This document shows, piece after piece, positions 47,280-61,000 of a DNA stretch of 64,000 nucleotides. The DNA lies in NCBI GenBank assembly GCA_902806595.1, contig CADCXC010000001.1, positions 744,001 to 808,000 of the forward strand. The letters are read 5' to 3'. The notes below the pieces were generated by a model, which worked only from the letters and a program-made list of their open reading frames with translations, searched no databases and was not told where the DNA came from. This stretch comes from Pyrenopolyporus hunteri (lineage: Eukaryota > Ascomycota > Sordariomycetes > Xylariales > Hypoxylaceae). The position numbers and the translations under genes are program-made. The number at the start of each line of letters is the position of its first letter. Within the stretch, counting starts at the first letter, position 1.

Positions 47280-47594
47280 ATCGAGCAAGCAAGCAAACGC
47301 TTGCCGAGAGCGTACCATCGTGAACCAGGTCCATTGATGGCAACAAATCCGATCGCGAATCCCAACCTTCCTCCCCACCTTAGTCTTCCTCGCTTCGGAG
47401 ATCATCCTGGCGAGGCTCTCGGCGTTGGGCTGGCCGCGGAGGGGGACCGGGGGCGGTCTCTCGGCCCGCTGCTCTCGATTCGACACGGACAGACCCGGAG
47501 AAGGGGCACCCCTGTCGAAGTAGTCTTCGCTCGGCGTCACGTAACCGTTGACGGCCACCTGGACGTCGACCTGGGTATTTAAAACTCTGGACAT
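45405..47594 (-). CDS. Mae1-like C4-dicarboxylate/malate transporter (TDT/SLAC1 family)
   Basis: Plasma-membrane transporter of the tellurite-resistance/dicarboxylate family with about ten membrane segments. I rebuild nine exons (minus strand): 47316-47594, 47168-47173, 47020-47053, 46763-46938, 46681-46688, 46421-46570, 46056-46314, 45937-45979 and 45405-45805. They total 1356 nt and encode 451 aa. Every junction is GT-AG and in phase. Family blocks appear in order: HQWTWFTMTMATGGIANV, WTPYRADWLWYIGLVFFFLN, PAVVVSTATILINVCQYG, IHTMTPVWVFPGYPLLLTAP, RPGVFISIGPSGFTVAGL and MPFQMTWWSFVFPNTALV. The order and spacing match yeast Mae1-type malate transporters. Two exons are microexons (6 and 8 nt). 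The start at 47594 is the first Met of the exon. Exact substrate is inferred only. Confidence 0.88.
46616..46648. repeat. TAGG/CAGG array inside a transporter intron
   Basis: A run of TAGG and CAGG units lies in the 110-nt intron 46571-46680, directly downstream of the 8-nt microexon. It shows that the tetranucleotide repeat also occupies introns. Confidence 0.85.
46681..46688 (-). other. 8-nt microexon of the TDT transporter
   Basis: On the minus strand AATAG precedes GTAGTCTC, which is followed by the donor GTAAGT. Without it the flanking exons (phase 0 end at 46763, phase 2 start at 46570) do not join in frame. With it they give PAVVVSTATILI, which fits the family. Confidence 0.85.
47168..47173 (-). 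other. 6-nt microexon of the TDT transporter
   Basis: ATCATAG, then ACTATG, then donor GTAAGC. It inserts Thr-Met between WFTM and ATGG, restoring the spacing seen in Mae1-type proteins. As it is 6 nt in phase 0, skipping it would not break the frame, so the support is family spacing plus good splice sites. Confidence 0.75.
47234..47278. repeat. (GA)n microsatellite next to an A run, in transporter intron 1
   Basis: About 22 GA units adjoin a 14-base A run (47221-47235). On the coding strand this is (CT)n followed by T14, placed between the first exon and the branch site (GCTAACC) of the 6-nt microexon. Confidence 0.92.
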
Positions 47595-48282
47595 TTTAAC
47601 ATGCAAAATTCGTCGGGGGTCCGCGTGTAGAGCCTGGCGATTATATAGACGGCGACGAGCACGACGGGCTCGACGTGAGACAGCGCCGAGTGGAAGTTGA
47701 CGAGGGTTGTCACAAATACCACAAGGTGCAGCACGACGGAACCGACGTTCGATATAGACATAATCCAACCCGGTCTCGCGATTGTGCCGGGAATAAACGT
47801 AATAGGTAGCTGTTCGAGGGAGTGGGTGGGGGGGGAGAGGTATATGCGAGAGCCTTCTTAATACGTAGGTAGGTAGACTGCCGTGCGTCCGCGTGGACAT
47901 GGGGGACGAGGAGGCAGGCTTGATGCTACATGGGACTTGAATCTTTCCGGGATCACCGTCGCTTTCTTTCCTCTAGTAATAGAACTAAGCTACGGGGTGT
48001 GGAGCCCAGCCGAGTGCACGAACGGAAGAGTCCTGCTGCCTATTGGCCCCGCGACTGGGCGTCTAGACTTTTTGGGTTGCGATAATAGTTGCCAACGTAT
48101 TTGGAGACGGGACCTGTACGGAGTATACGGAGTATATAGGAGGTCGGTGATCAGGTAGGGCGGTATATTCGGTATAACCGGGGAGTTCGATGGACTTTAC
48201 CTAGGTACCTACCACCTATGACGAGATGTATCTAAAATTGTACATATGTACCTAACTATGTGCTAACGTACCTGCCCTATTA
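47595..48282. other. Promoter side of the transporter gene
   Basis: Contains one TAGG run (47862-47877) and CCTAGGTACC-type palindromes near 48200. It ends where the RIP-degraded block begins. No gene seen. Confidence 0.5.
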
Positions 48283-48495
48283 TGGTGGGCCATTCCCCTA
48301 AAACCGCCAACCCGCCAAAACCACTGAAAATTGATGATATAAGCCGTAATGAAATTTTCTTAAAAAGATGATATAATTAAATATTACTTTTAAAAAGATA
48401 ATATAATATAATATAAACACTTAATCGATTTCGTTTTATACCCGAATTTATATTAATTCGAATATAAATTATTTAAATAAATAAATAAATAAATA

Positions 48496-48597
48496 TTTAA
48501 ATATTTATTTATTTATTTTTATTTATTAATTTATTTAAATATTTATTTATTTATTTTTATTTATTAATTTATTTAAATATTTATTTATTTATTTTAA
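48496..48597. repeat. 38-bp AT-only tandem repeat
   Basis: TTTAAATATTTATTTATTTA recurs at 48496, 48534 and 48572 (period 38 bp, about 2.7 copies), made only of A and T. Confidence 0.85.
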
Positions 48598-51500
48598 AAT
48601 TTTTATTTTTATTTTTTATTATTTTAACGATATTTTTATCGCGAAATTAATACGTTATAACGTTTAAATAATTTCTTTCGTTTATTAAATTTTTTATCGA
48701 TAAAAATAAATATATTTTTTTTAAATATTTTAACATTTATTATTTTATTTATTTCGATTTAAATTTATTATTTAATCTTTAAACATTTAATAATAAAAGT
48801 GTTTTTTATAAAATTATATATTATATCTATTATATTATAATTAAAAACGTTTAAATAAATAACGAAAAAAAAAATCGTACGTATAAATTTTATTCGTTAA
48901 ATAATTAATTATTTTTATTAATATTTCGTAATTTTAAAAATATAACGATAAATATATTCGATAACGATATTTTATTTTATAAAAAATATTATTTTTATAT
49001 TTTAAATTAAAATAACGGTAAATTTATTTCTATTTTAATGTAATTAATATTAATTTAATAAGTTATTACGTTATAACCTTAAATTTTTACTATTAAATAT
49101 TTTCGAAATAAATTTTAAAATTTTAAATATTTTTTAATTTTTTAAATATTAACGAATCGTTCGACGATATTTTTAATAATATCGTTAAATCGTCGCTTAA
49201 CGAATCGAAATCGTTAAATTAATTAATTCGATAAAATTTTCCTTCGATTATTTATTATTATAATAAATTTTATCGTATTACGAATATATTATATAAATTA
49301 TAAATTTATTATATAATATTAAAAAAAACGAATAAATAATTTATTAAAAATTATATATATAAATATATAAAAATTTTATATCGAAAAAATAATTTTTTAA
49401 ATAATTATTATAATATATTACTTTTTTAAATAAATTTTTATATATTTTTTAATATAAATTACTTAATTTTTTTTTAAAAAAAAATCCGACCTTTATAATC
49501 GCGGTAAATATAAGTTAAATATATATATATTAATAATATCGAATAAATCGAACGAAAATAACTTCGAAATAATTTTTCGATATTATAATTAACCTTATTT
49601 TTCTTTTTAAAAAATTCTACGGGAATATTTTTTCGCGCGTTTCGTATAATTATTTTTTATTAATATTATTATATTATTTTTAAACTAAAAAAAAAAAAAT
49701 TTTTAAATTTCGTTTCGTTTAAAATGTACGAAAAAACGGCTATAAAATAACGACGATTTTTATAATAAAATTATTTCTTACGTTATAAAATATAAAACGC
49801 GAATACGAAAAAAATATCAATAAATACGATTATAATAAATTCGAAAAAAATAATAATAAAATTTATTATTTTTATAATAATACTTTATTAAATTTATTTA
49901 ATTTTAATTATTACGATAATATTTTCGAAGATATATATAATTAATACGACGACGATAACGATTCGAATTAACCGAAAAAACGACGCCTTTTTTTTATAAA
50001 TTATATTAAAATTAATATTATTTTAAAAAATAATAAAAAACAAAAGTTTTATTTTTTAATTAATATTAATAAACTTATAATTAATTTTTTTTATATATTA
50101 AATATTAAAAGTAATTAATATAAAATAATTAATATTAATATATTTAAAAGTTTAATTATACTTTTAAAAATTAATAAAATAAATATAAAAGTTTTAATTA
50201 ATATTATAAAATAATATTATATATTATATATATATTAAAATTAAAAAAATTAATAATCGATTTTAATAAAAATTTATTAATTATTAATCTTTTTTCCCTT
50301 TTATTACAATTCGATGCGATAATTTAACTTTATTAAATAATCGATATTAAAATTTCGATTAATTTTACCGTCGAAACGTATATTTAAAACTACGATTTAT
50401 CGAAAACGTAACGAAAAATACAAATTAAAAAATAAAAGTTAAAAGAAATTAAAATTAAATAAAACGAAAATTAAAAAAAACGAAAACTAAAAAAAGTAAA
50501 AACGAAAAAAAATAAAAATTCGAAAACGAAAACGAAAAACGATATAAATTACGAAACAAAAACAAAAAAAAATAAAAATAAAAAGAAATAAAAATAAAAA
50601 AAAATAAAAATAAAAAAAAATAAAAATAAAAGGAAATAAAAATAAAAAAAAATAAAAATAAAAAAAAATAAAAATAAAAAAAATATAAAAATAAAAATAA
50701 ATAAAATAAAAGTAAATAAAAATAAAATAAAAATAAAAAGATTTTCTTTTAATTATAACGAATTATTTTTTATTTATAATAAAAAATAATAAATTTATAA
50801 AAAAAAAATATATTTAATACGACGTATAATATTAAAAATTAAAAATTAAATTTTATTAATATTATAAAAAAAAAAAAAAAAAAAAATTAAACCGCGATTT
50901 TATATATAAGTTTCGAAAATATAATCGGCCGAAACCTTAATATTAATTATTTAATAAAATTAAATTAACCGTATCGAATCGTAATAACATTAAAATAATT
51001 TTTATAATTTTTAAAATTATAAAATTTAATGTATTTATTTAAATAAAACGATAAAACCGTTTTAATTTTATTACTAATTATTTAACGTTATTAAACGATT
51101 ATATAATATTATAATAAAAATTATATATACGACGCATATTTTTCGTAATAAATAAAATAAAATAAAAAATAATTATTATAAAACGAATTATATAATATAA
51201 AAATAATTATATTAATATATAAATATTTAATTAATTAAATTTTCGATTTAAATATATATTAAATAAAAAAAAAAAATATATGCTTTATTTATTTATAATA
51301 TAATAATAATTAAATTTATAAAATTTTTATAAAAATATAAAATTTTAAATATTTTTTATATATTTAATTATAATTATTTATTTATATATTTAATTATATA
51401 TTATATTTATTTTTATTTATTTTTATCCTTTTTTTCGTTTTTAATATATTAAATAAATATTTTTATAAGTTTTATAATTATCGACGATATTATAATAAAT

Positions 51501-54500
51501 CGTTTCGTAAAAATTTATTATAATTTAATTTAAATTATTTCGCTTTTTCTTCGTATATTTTTAAAAAATTTTTTAAGTTTTTATAAGTGTCGAAATATAA
51601 TTATATTCGATTATTTTAAAGATTTTCGAATAAATATTAAATCAATTATTCGTTATAAAAACGTTACGTTTTTAGCGATAAAAAATTATCGAAATTATAA
51701 TAATTAATTAATTTTAAAAATTTATATACTTTAATTAATAATAATAAATTATTCGATATTTTTATATTTTAATTTTAAATATTAATTTAATTATAATTTT
51801 TTTATAATATTTCGATATAATTAAAAATTATATAATTTTTACGTAATTAATATTTAATCTTATAATTATTTTATTATTTTATAAATTTTTTAATATCGTA
51901 TCGTATAATTTTTTTATATATAATATATAAAATAATTTAATTAATTATATTTTTTTTAATAAATTAATTCGAAAATTTTAAATCTTTAAAATATAATTAT
52001 ATAAAATTAATATTAAATTAATAAATTAAATTTTTATATACGTATAATTTACTAATTTATTACGCCCCCGCGTAATTATCGCTACTATTATTCGATTTTT
52101 TTATTTTTTTTATTTATCTTTTAAATATAAAAATCCGAAATACGGTGACTTTATTTTTATATATATTAAATATTATTCGAGTATATTATTTTTATCGTAA
52201 ATTCGATGACTTTAATTAAATTAAATTAAACTCGAATTATAAAAAATAATTCGATTTTATAATTTATTCGAATATATTAAAGTCGAAATTTTAATTCGAT
52301 TATAATAATAAAATATTATTTTAAAATATTTATTAATAAAAAAATAAATCGATATATTTTATATTATATAATACGTTAAAAAAATACGTCGATTACGACG
52401 TATATTTCGAAGTTAACGAACCGAAATTTCTAATAATTATTTATAAACTACATATAATTCGACTCGAAAATAATAAACTTTTTTTCCTTTTTTATATATA
52501 ATTTAATTTTCCCCCGTTATCGTATTATTTTTAAGTACCGTCGATAATATACTTCTTAAATTATTTACTTTAATATAATAAATTTTACGTTTTTACGAAT
52601 AAACCTATAAATATAATTTTTACCGTAATTATTTAATGTATTCGAATATTTTTAATATTTATCGAAAAAATTCTTTAATAAATTTATAAGTTTAATTTAG
52701 TTTTTTTTAATTAAAATTTTCTTACTTATATTATTTTCGAAATAAATTCGAATTAAAAAAGTGTAAAATATATCAATTTTATATTAATATCGTAACCGAA
52801 TTAATATTTTATTATTTTTTAAATATTTCGTAAAAAAATAATATTATATAAATAATAATAACATAAAAATATATATTATATAATTATAACGATATAATTT
52901 TTATTATTCGATTCGACGTTTAATAAATCGTAATTTTATCTTAATTTCGAGTCGTTTTATTTTAAAATAATAAATTATAATAATTATTTATAACCCGACT
53001 TTAAATAAAACGCGGAATTTTATTTTAATAACATTAATATATTATTCATTTTTATAAAAATATTAACTTTTAATAACTTATTAAAAAAATCGTTTTAATG
53101 TTTAAAAGTTAAATATTTTTCGAAATTTATTAATAATTTACTTTTAAAAAAATTTATCATATAAATATTAATAAATAATTTCGATTTTATAAACTTTTAT
53201 ATTATTTCGTAACTATAATATAACGAATTAAAATTATAACGTATTTAATTTTAAACTATTATATTAATTTATAATATAAAAATTAAAAAAAAATAAAATA
53301 TATAAAAATATTAAAATAAAATAAATTCTTTAATTTTTATTTTATTTTTTTATAATATTTACGTTAATATTTATTATTAAAATATTTAAATAAAAAATAT
53401 TTATTTATTTCGAAAATTCCCGAATTTAATTATTTACTTATAAAAACAAATAAAAATCTTTTATAAAAATAACGTTTTTAAACGAATAAATTAAATGTAA
53501 AAATATATATAATTAAATAAATATTTAATATTTTTATTAAAGTTTAAAATTATATATCTATTTATTTTATAAGTAAATATTTAATCGTTTACAATAAACG
53601 TTTATATATTTTAAAAATAATAAAAATTTCCGTTTTTTTTTATATTCGAAATAATTAACATTTTTTCTTTTTTTTTTTAATATTTATATCAATTAAATAA
53701 TATAAATAAACGCTTATACGTAAAATTATTTTTTTTTTTAATTTTTCTTATTTAATCCTTTTAATTAATTAAAAAATTTCGAAATTATTTAAAATTTTTT
53801 TATAATTTATTATAACCTTTTTATAATAAATGTAAAAATATAAAAAAAAAGTATTCGAATGCGTTTAACTAATTAAAAAACTTTTAAAAAATTATAAAAA
53901 AAAATTTCGTAATTACCTCAAATATTAAAAAGGTAAAATAAAAAAATTAATCTTTAATATAAATTCTTTTTACGTATTTACGCGTAAATAATAAATTTTA
54001 ATCGACTTCGATATAATTAATATCGAAAAAATAATATAAATTTATATTAATTATACGAATAAAATTAATACATTTACGAAATAATACGTTAATTTTTTAT
54101 AAATTTATAAAAAAAGTTTTAAAGTTTATAATAAAAGTTTTAAAACTTAAACTTTTTTAAATGAATTTATTAATTAAATAAAATAAAAAAATATATTACG
54201 CGATTTTTAAAAAATTAAAATTCGAGTTTTTTATTTCTAAATTATTTTCCTTATTTTCATCGATTATTTCTATATTATTATAAATATAACTTAAAAATTA
54301 AATAAACGAAAAGCGGAACATTTTTACCGATTATTATTTCGAATTAAAGAAAAATTTTTCGTGTTTTTTTATTAATAAATTTAAGTGATAAACCCGTCGT
54401 TTTAATTATTAATAATCGAAATAATATTAAAATTAAAAATTTTTTAAAATTAAAATAGATACGATATTTGATTTATTTCCGAGTAAATAATAAATAATAT

Positions 54501-56550
54501 CTTACCTACGAAAACATAAAATTTCGAAGCGTATATAAACGCGTATTTAGTTAAAAAAGTCGAAGTTAAATTTATTTTAATTATAATTAATCGATTTATA
54601 ATAATAACGGGGATAACCGTAAACGTAAACGTAATAATAAATAAAAATAAATTTAAATTTTAATTATAAATTTTATATCGATATAAATTACTTTTTTTAT
54701 ATTTTTAAATTTTAAATAAATTAAATTAAATATTATTTTAAGTGTATAATTTTATATGAATTAATTAATTAATTAATATTATTACGTTAATTTAAATAAA
54801 CTTTTTTTTTAATTATATTTAAAATTAAATATTTAAATAAATATTATTAATATTATTATAAATTTAATTATAATATTTTAAATTATAAAAACGTAAAAAA
54901 TTTATAAAGTTATTATTAATATATAATATAAATATTTTTTATATAAATATATTTATAAAAATTTAAATATTAATATTAAAACGTTTTTTTATTAGCTTTT
55001 AATTATTTTAAATTAATAATTTATTTATATAACTCGTAATTTATTAAAATAAAAACGATTAAAAATATAATTTAATTTTAAATATTTAATAATGAAATAA
55101 AAAACGAAAGGATAAAATTATTTAAATTATAAAAACTTAATTTTAAAACATTTAATATAATTAACGTAATTAATAAATAAAAAATATTATATTTAAAAAA
55201 AAACAAATCGTTTATATTTAGAAACAATATAAATTCGCCTTTTATTTCGAATATTATTTTTTCTTAAATAATTTTTAAAATTTATTTAATTAAAAAAATT
55301 TTTTTTTATTTTTTTTATATTTTATTACGTAATTATAAATAAATATCTAAAAGATTAAAAGTTTACGTTTTCGAGGGAATATCCCCGTGTCGAAAAATTA
55401 ATATTTTTACATAAAAAAATTTATTAAAAAAATAATAATAAATATTATAACCATTATAATAAACCATTTTTTAATATTATCATACATTATATTAAACGAA
55501 AAAAATAAATATTATAAAACCGAAGAATATAGTTATAAAAAATAAAGTAGATATAATAAATATAATATATATAATAAATATTATAAAGCTATTAAGGGGG
55601 TATCGTATATATAATAAATTTTAATTTAAAAAATCTTCGATAAATATTTTAACCTTTAATTAATTTTATCGATAATAAACCCATCACATAAAAATCGAAT
55701 ATAATTATATTTATATAAAATAAAAACTTTTTTAATTAACGATAATAAAAATTTAAATTTAAATTAATCGAATTTAAATTTAATAACTTTTATTTTAACG
55801 TTTATAACTCGAATTTAATAAATATAAAAATTTTAAATAAATATTAATAAACGAAATAAAAATATATTAAGATATAAATATTAAATTTTTTTTTTTTCGA
55901 CCGATTTAATAATTTAAAATATTTTAAATTATTTATTATTATTTATAAATTTTATTTCGTAAATAAATCGAACGAAAAAATATATAAATTAATCGAAAAA
56001 GTTTTTAAATATATATATTAATTATATATGTTTATTTAAATATTTATTAAATAAAATTAATTTATATATAATAACGATTTTATTTATTTAAATTTTTATA
56101 AACTTTTATATTTTTTCCTTATAATAATTTTTCGTCGAATATATCATTAAAAAATATTAATATAATTTACGAAAAACTTTCGAAAAAATTCGTTTTTATA
56201 AATTTATTTAATATATTCGAAAAATAAAAATTTCCGTTAATATAATTAATATTAAATTTTATAAATTATTAACGATTAACGATTTTTATAACTTTAAAAT
56301 ATTTTAATAAAAAACGAAAATTATTATATTATATAAAACGTATAAAACTTACGTAATAATTTACCGATGCGAAGTTAATAATTTAATATCGACAATATCG
56401 ATAAAAAAAATATTTATATCGTTACTTTTTATTATATCGATATCGCGAAAAACGATCGATTTTTCCTCTATAACGCCCCTATAAACGAAAACTTTTTTTT
56501 TTAAAATACCCCCGCCGGTAAAAAATTATCTTTTTATAGGTTTTTTATTA

Positions 56551-56690
56551 ATAAAAATATTTATTTTTTCCTCTATAATACTTTTACTTATAAAAACACT
56601 CGTTTTTTTTTTCGTAATATTTTTATTTATAAAAATACTCGTTTTTTTTTCTACGATATTTTCGTTTATAAAAACGCGCCTTTTTTTTTC
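56551..56690. repeat. 39-bp tandem repeat in the RIP block
   Basis: ATAAAAA followed by a variable 5-mer and a T run recurs at 56551, 56590, 56629 and 56668, exactly 39 bp apart. Units differ almost only by C/T and G/A transitions. Less regular relatives reach back to about 56457. Confidence 0.8.
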
Positions 56691-58013
56691 CGTAACGTTT
56701 ACCCCGCGAATTTCGACTAATTAATAATTTATAAATATAAATAATAATATTTAATTTTATAATTTATCGTTTTTTAGATTTTAAATAATACTACGTACAT
56801 TAATAAACCCTTTTACTACATATAAATTTCGAAAAAAACCGTTAAAATATTTCGCGTCGAAAATATCTATTTCTTCCCCGAAAAAATATATTATATATTT
56901 TAATAATATAAAAAATAATATATTAAAAAAATAAATAAAAATCTCGTATTTTTATATTATTTAGGTATAATTTAATATAATTTAAAAAAATATCGTATTT
57001 ATTCGACGTTCGATTATATTAATATTAAACGACGACGTAAATTTTAAAAAAATTAAATAAAATAACGACGATTTTCCCTTTATTAAAAAAGTTATTTTTT
57101 TAAAATCGAACTAAATACATTTAAAAAATAATTAATTAATATTTTTATCGTCGTAATCGAATTCGATTATAATTTAAAAAAAAATTTTACTCGTATTTAA
57201 CGTTTTTATTTACGAATTAATTAAATCGTTAATATCGTTCGTCGTAACGTTTTCGTTCGAATTTAATAAATAAAATATAAATATAATAAAACTTATTTTT
57301 ATCTTTTTATTCTACTTAAATTATAACGTTTTATAAAAAGTTATAAATTAAAAAACATAAAGCGGAAATTTAACCCTTTTAACGTAATTATAATTACTTT
57401 AAAAAAATTTAATATTAAACATTAAAAAAAATATACCGTTAATTATAACGATAAATATCGAAAATAAATAGTTAATAATATTTAAAAATAACCTTTTTAA
57501 CGTAAAAACCCTTTTAAAACTTCGATTAAAACGCGTACTTTATATTATTATTAAAAAACGTAAAATTAAATAAATATTAAACGAATATAATATTTTCGAT
57601 TTATTTATTAATATTAACCCTATAATTCGAAGTAAAATTAAAACTATTCGTTTTATTTAATATATTTAAGTACGTATATATATATTTAATTTATTAAAAA
57701 TATAATTTTAATTTTTATTTTTAAAAAATACATTAATCGAAAATTTATTTATTATAATATATAAAAATTTATTAAAATATATTATTTCTCGATTACTTAT
57801 TTAATAATTAATTATTTTATATATTATTTTATAAATAATTTTTAAAAATATATTATTTAAAATAATTATTTATTTTTAATAAATTAATTTATTATTAAAT
57901 TATAAAAATAAATAATTTAAATATCGATTTATTTATTATTTTTAATTTTTTATAAATTTTTAATAATATTATTTTTATTACGATAAATAATTTAAATTAA
58001 ATAAGTTATTTTA

Positions 58014-58077
58014 TTATTTTATATATTATTATTTTATATATTATTATTTTATATATTATTATTTTATATATTATTAT
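58014..58077. repeat. 15-bp AT-only tandem repeat
   Basis: ATTTTATATATTATT repeated about four times (starts 58016, 58031, 58046, 58061). Confidence 0.85.
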
Positions 58078-61000
58078 TAAACGATTTAACGAATATTATT
58101 TAATTAATTTTAAATATACAACCTTCGAAAAAAATTTATCGAATTTAATTTTTTCGATATCGTAAATATATTTACGTATAATTTATAAATATTATTATTA
58201 TAAATATAAAAATTTTCCCCATTTTAAACGTAATTAATACACTTATTTTTATATTACCTTTTTAAATTAATATATTCGAAAAACGATTATATAATCGAAG
58301 TAAAAAAATTAAAATTTAACTCGTTTATCGTATTACGATATCGTTTATCGTATTTTTAATACGAAATCGCGTTACGTCGTTTTTTATTTACGATTAATAA
58401 ACTTTAAAAACGATAAAAATTATATAATAATTAATATATATAATAATTAAACGAATAACTTCGAGTCGTTTCGACGTATATTCGATATATTTATTTCGAA
58501 TATTTTAATAAAACGTCTTTTATTTTCGAACTTAAATTAATTATTTTTTAAAACGTATTTTTTCGATTTAAATCGATTTTTTATTCGTAATATATATTTT
58601 AATTTTTCCCTTCGAATTTATATATATAAATAACGTAATAAAATTTTTTATTTAGTAATATATAATTATAAAATAATTAATAAAAAAATTTATAACAATT
58701 TAAATTATATTAAATTCAAATTTATAATTTTTAAATTTTAAAATTTCTTAATTTAATTAAACTAAAAACTAATTCATTAACGCGTTTTTCGAAGGTTATT
58801 TATATAAAAAAAAAATATATTTTTTTTTTCGTTTAAATAATTAAAACGACGTTATATTAATAAAGTAAATAATATATTAAATTAATTTTAATTTTATTAT
58901 AAATTCGAATAAAATAAAAATTACGAGGGATTATTAACTTTTTTTAATATAATTATTTATTTAATTCGATTTTTTTTTTTTCGATACGTATAATAAGTAA
59001 ATATTTAAAATATTTAAATATTTAACTCGCGCGTTTATATATAATTTTTAATTTATTTATATATATAACGTTTTTAATTATTTTAATATTTTAAATAATT
59101 AATAATTTACGTCGATACGATTCGATTAATCGTTATTTTAAATATAATTTAATTTTAATAAAATATTCGATATATATATATATATATAAAAAATATATAG
59201 GTTTAAATTATAATTATATTAATGAAAGTTTTAAAAAAATATATTAATAAAAAAAAAGGGTTTTTTAATTAAGGTATAAATTATTAAATAACGATTATAA
59301 ATTAAATTAATTATTTAATAAAATATCGTTATTACGCGAAATAATATCGTAATAATTATATTAAAAATTAAAAATTATATTATATTTTTTACTTTTATAC
59401 TTTAAAAATATATCGCGAATTACGCGTAATAAATTAAATAATATTATATTATATTAAAAATATTCGAGTTTTTAATAATTATATATATAATATTTATATT
59501 ATAATTAATTAAAATATTAATATATATTAACCAACCCCTTTTTAACCGATATAAATAATTAAATATTTATATATATAAAAAATATTTAAATTTTTATATT
59601 ATCGTTTTATATTAATATTATTTAATTTATTCGTTTATTATTAATGTAAATTAAATTTATTTTCGTTTTAATTAATTAAATTTATACCCTATATTTTATT
59701 TTTTATTTATTATAATAAAAAATATAATTAATTTTTTAGAAAAAATTTAAAAAGTAGATTTATATAAATATTTATTTTTATATATAAATAAATATTTAAA
59801 TAAGAAAGTAAATAAATAAATATTTATTTAAGTATTTATTTATTTATAATATAATAAATACGAACGATATATATTTTAATTCGAAAATTTTATTTAAAAA
59901 TTTATATAATAAATAAAAAGTAAAATCTATTTTACGATATAATATTAAATCTAACGGTTTTTATATAAATTTAATAATAAATTAAAAAAAACCGTTTAAT
60001 AATAAAATAAATTTTAATACGATACGAAAAAAAAAATCTAAACTTTTTTTATTATAATTATTTCGAGCGTTACCCCTTTTATAAAGTAAATTATATAACG
60101 TTTATTATTCGAAATATCTTATTTTTTTATAAACATTTCCCGGTATTTTAAAGTAAAAATCGGTCGTATAATTCGATTATTTTATACGTAACCGTTTAAC
60201 GTTTTTTCCTTTCGATAATATAAATTATATTAAAATACGAAAATATTTTTTATCGAATAAATTTAAACTACGTTCGAATATACCATTAAAAACGTAATAA
60301 AATTATTTAATAATTTATTATAATATAATAAAAAAAATTAATAAAGGGAAATATTTATTCGATTTTAATCTTCGATTATTTTTTTAAATAATTTAAAAAA
60401 ATGTGTAATATTAATATAACTTTTTTTAAACTTTAAATTACGTTATATTTAATCGAAACGTCGTATCGTTTTTATTTAAAAAAAATAAAAATACGATATT
60501 AAACGTAAAATTAATAATACATTTAATTTAATTTACGAATATAAATAATTATTTTATAGTTTTAATTTATAATTATTACCGTCGACGTTAAATTTTTATC
60601 GATTTATAATTTTATAATTACGAAATTCGATTTAATGTCGCGTTTTAATATTTATAATAATAATTAATCGAAAGTAAGTTAATTTTATTTATAATTAATA
60701 ATAAAAACGTTCGAAAACGTAATATTTTTTATTATATTATAAAATAGTCGAATTTTTAAATTTATAATTTAATAATTATCGATTTCGTTCGAATGTTTAT
60801 AAAAGAAAAATTTAACGATTAAATTAATTAAAATAACGGTATAAATATAAAAAAAAATATAATTTAACGATAATTAAATTAATTACGTAACGAATTAAAT
60901 TACGTATTTAATATAAATGTACGTATTTTACGAATTTTAAAATTATTTTATTACGATTTTATTCGAAAAAAATAACCGTATATAAAAATATTACCACTAT

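Noticed and set aside
47187..47315. Continuation of the transporter's first exon as a longer reading frame ending in Ser-Leu and Phe runs
   Set aside because: The extension is intron sequence: the frame crosses the GTACGC donor and translates the (CT)n-T14 tract.
3700..48260. CRISPR-like or telomeric interpretation of the TAGG runs
   Set aside because: Spacing is irregular, there are no repeat-spacer units, and the motif is TAGG rather than the TTAGGG telomere repeat.
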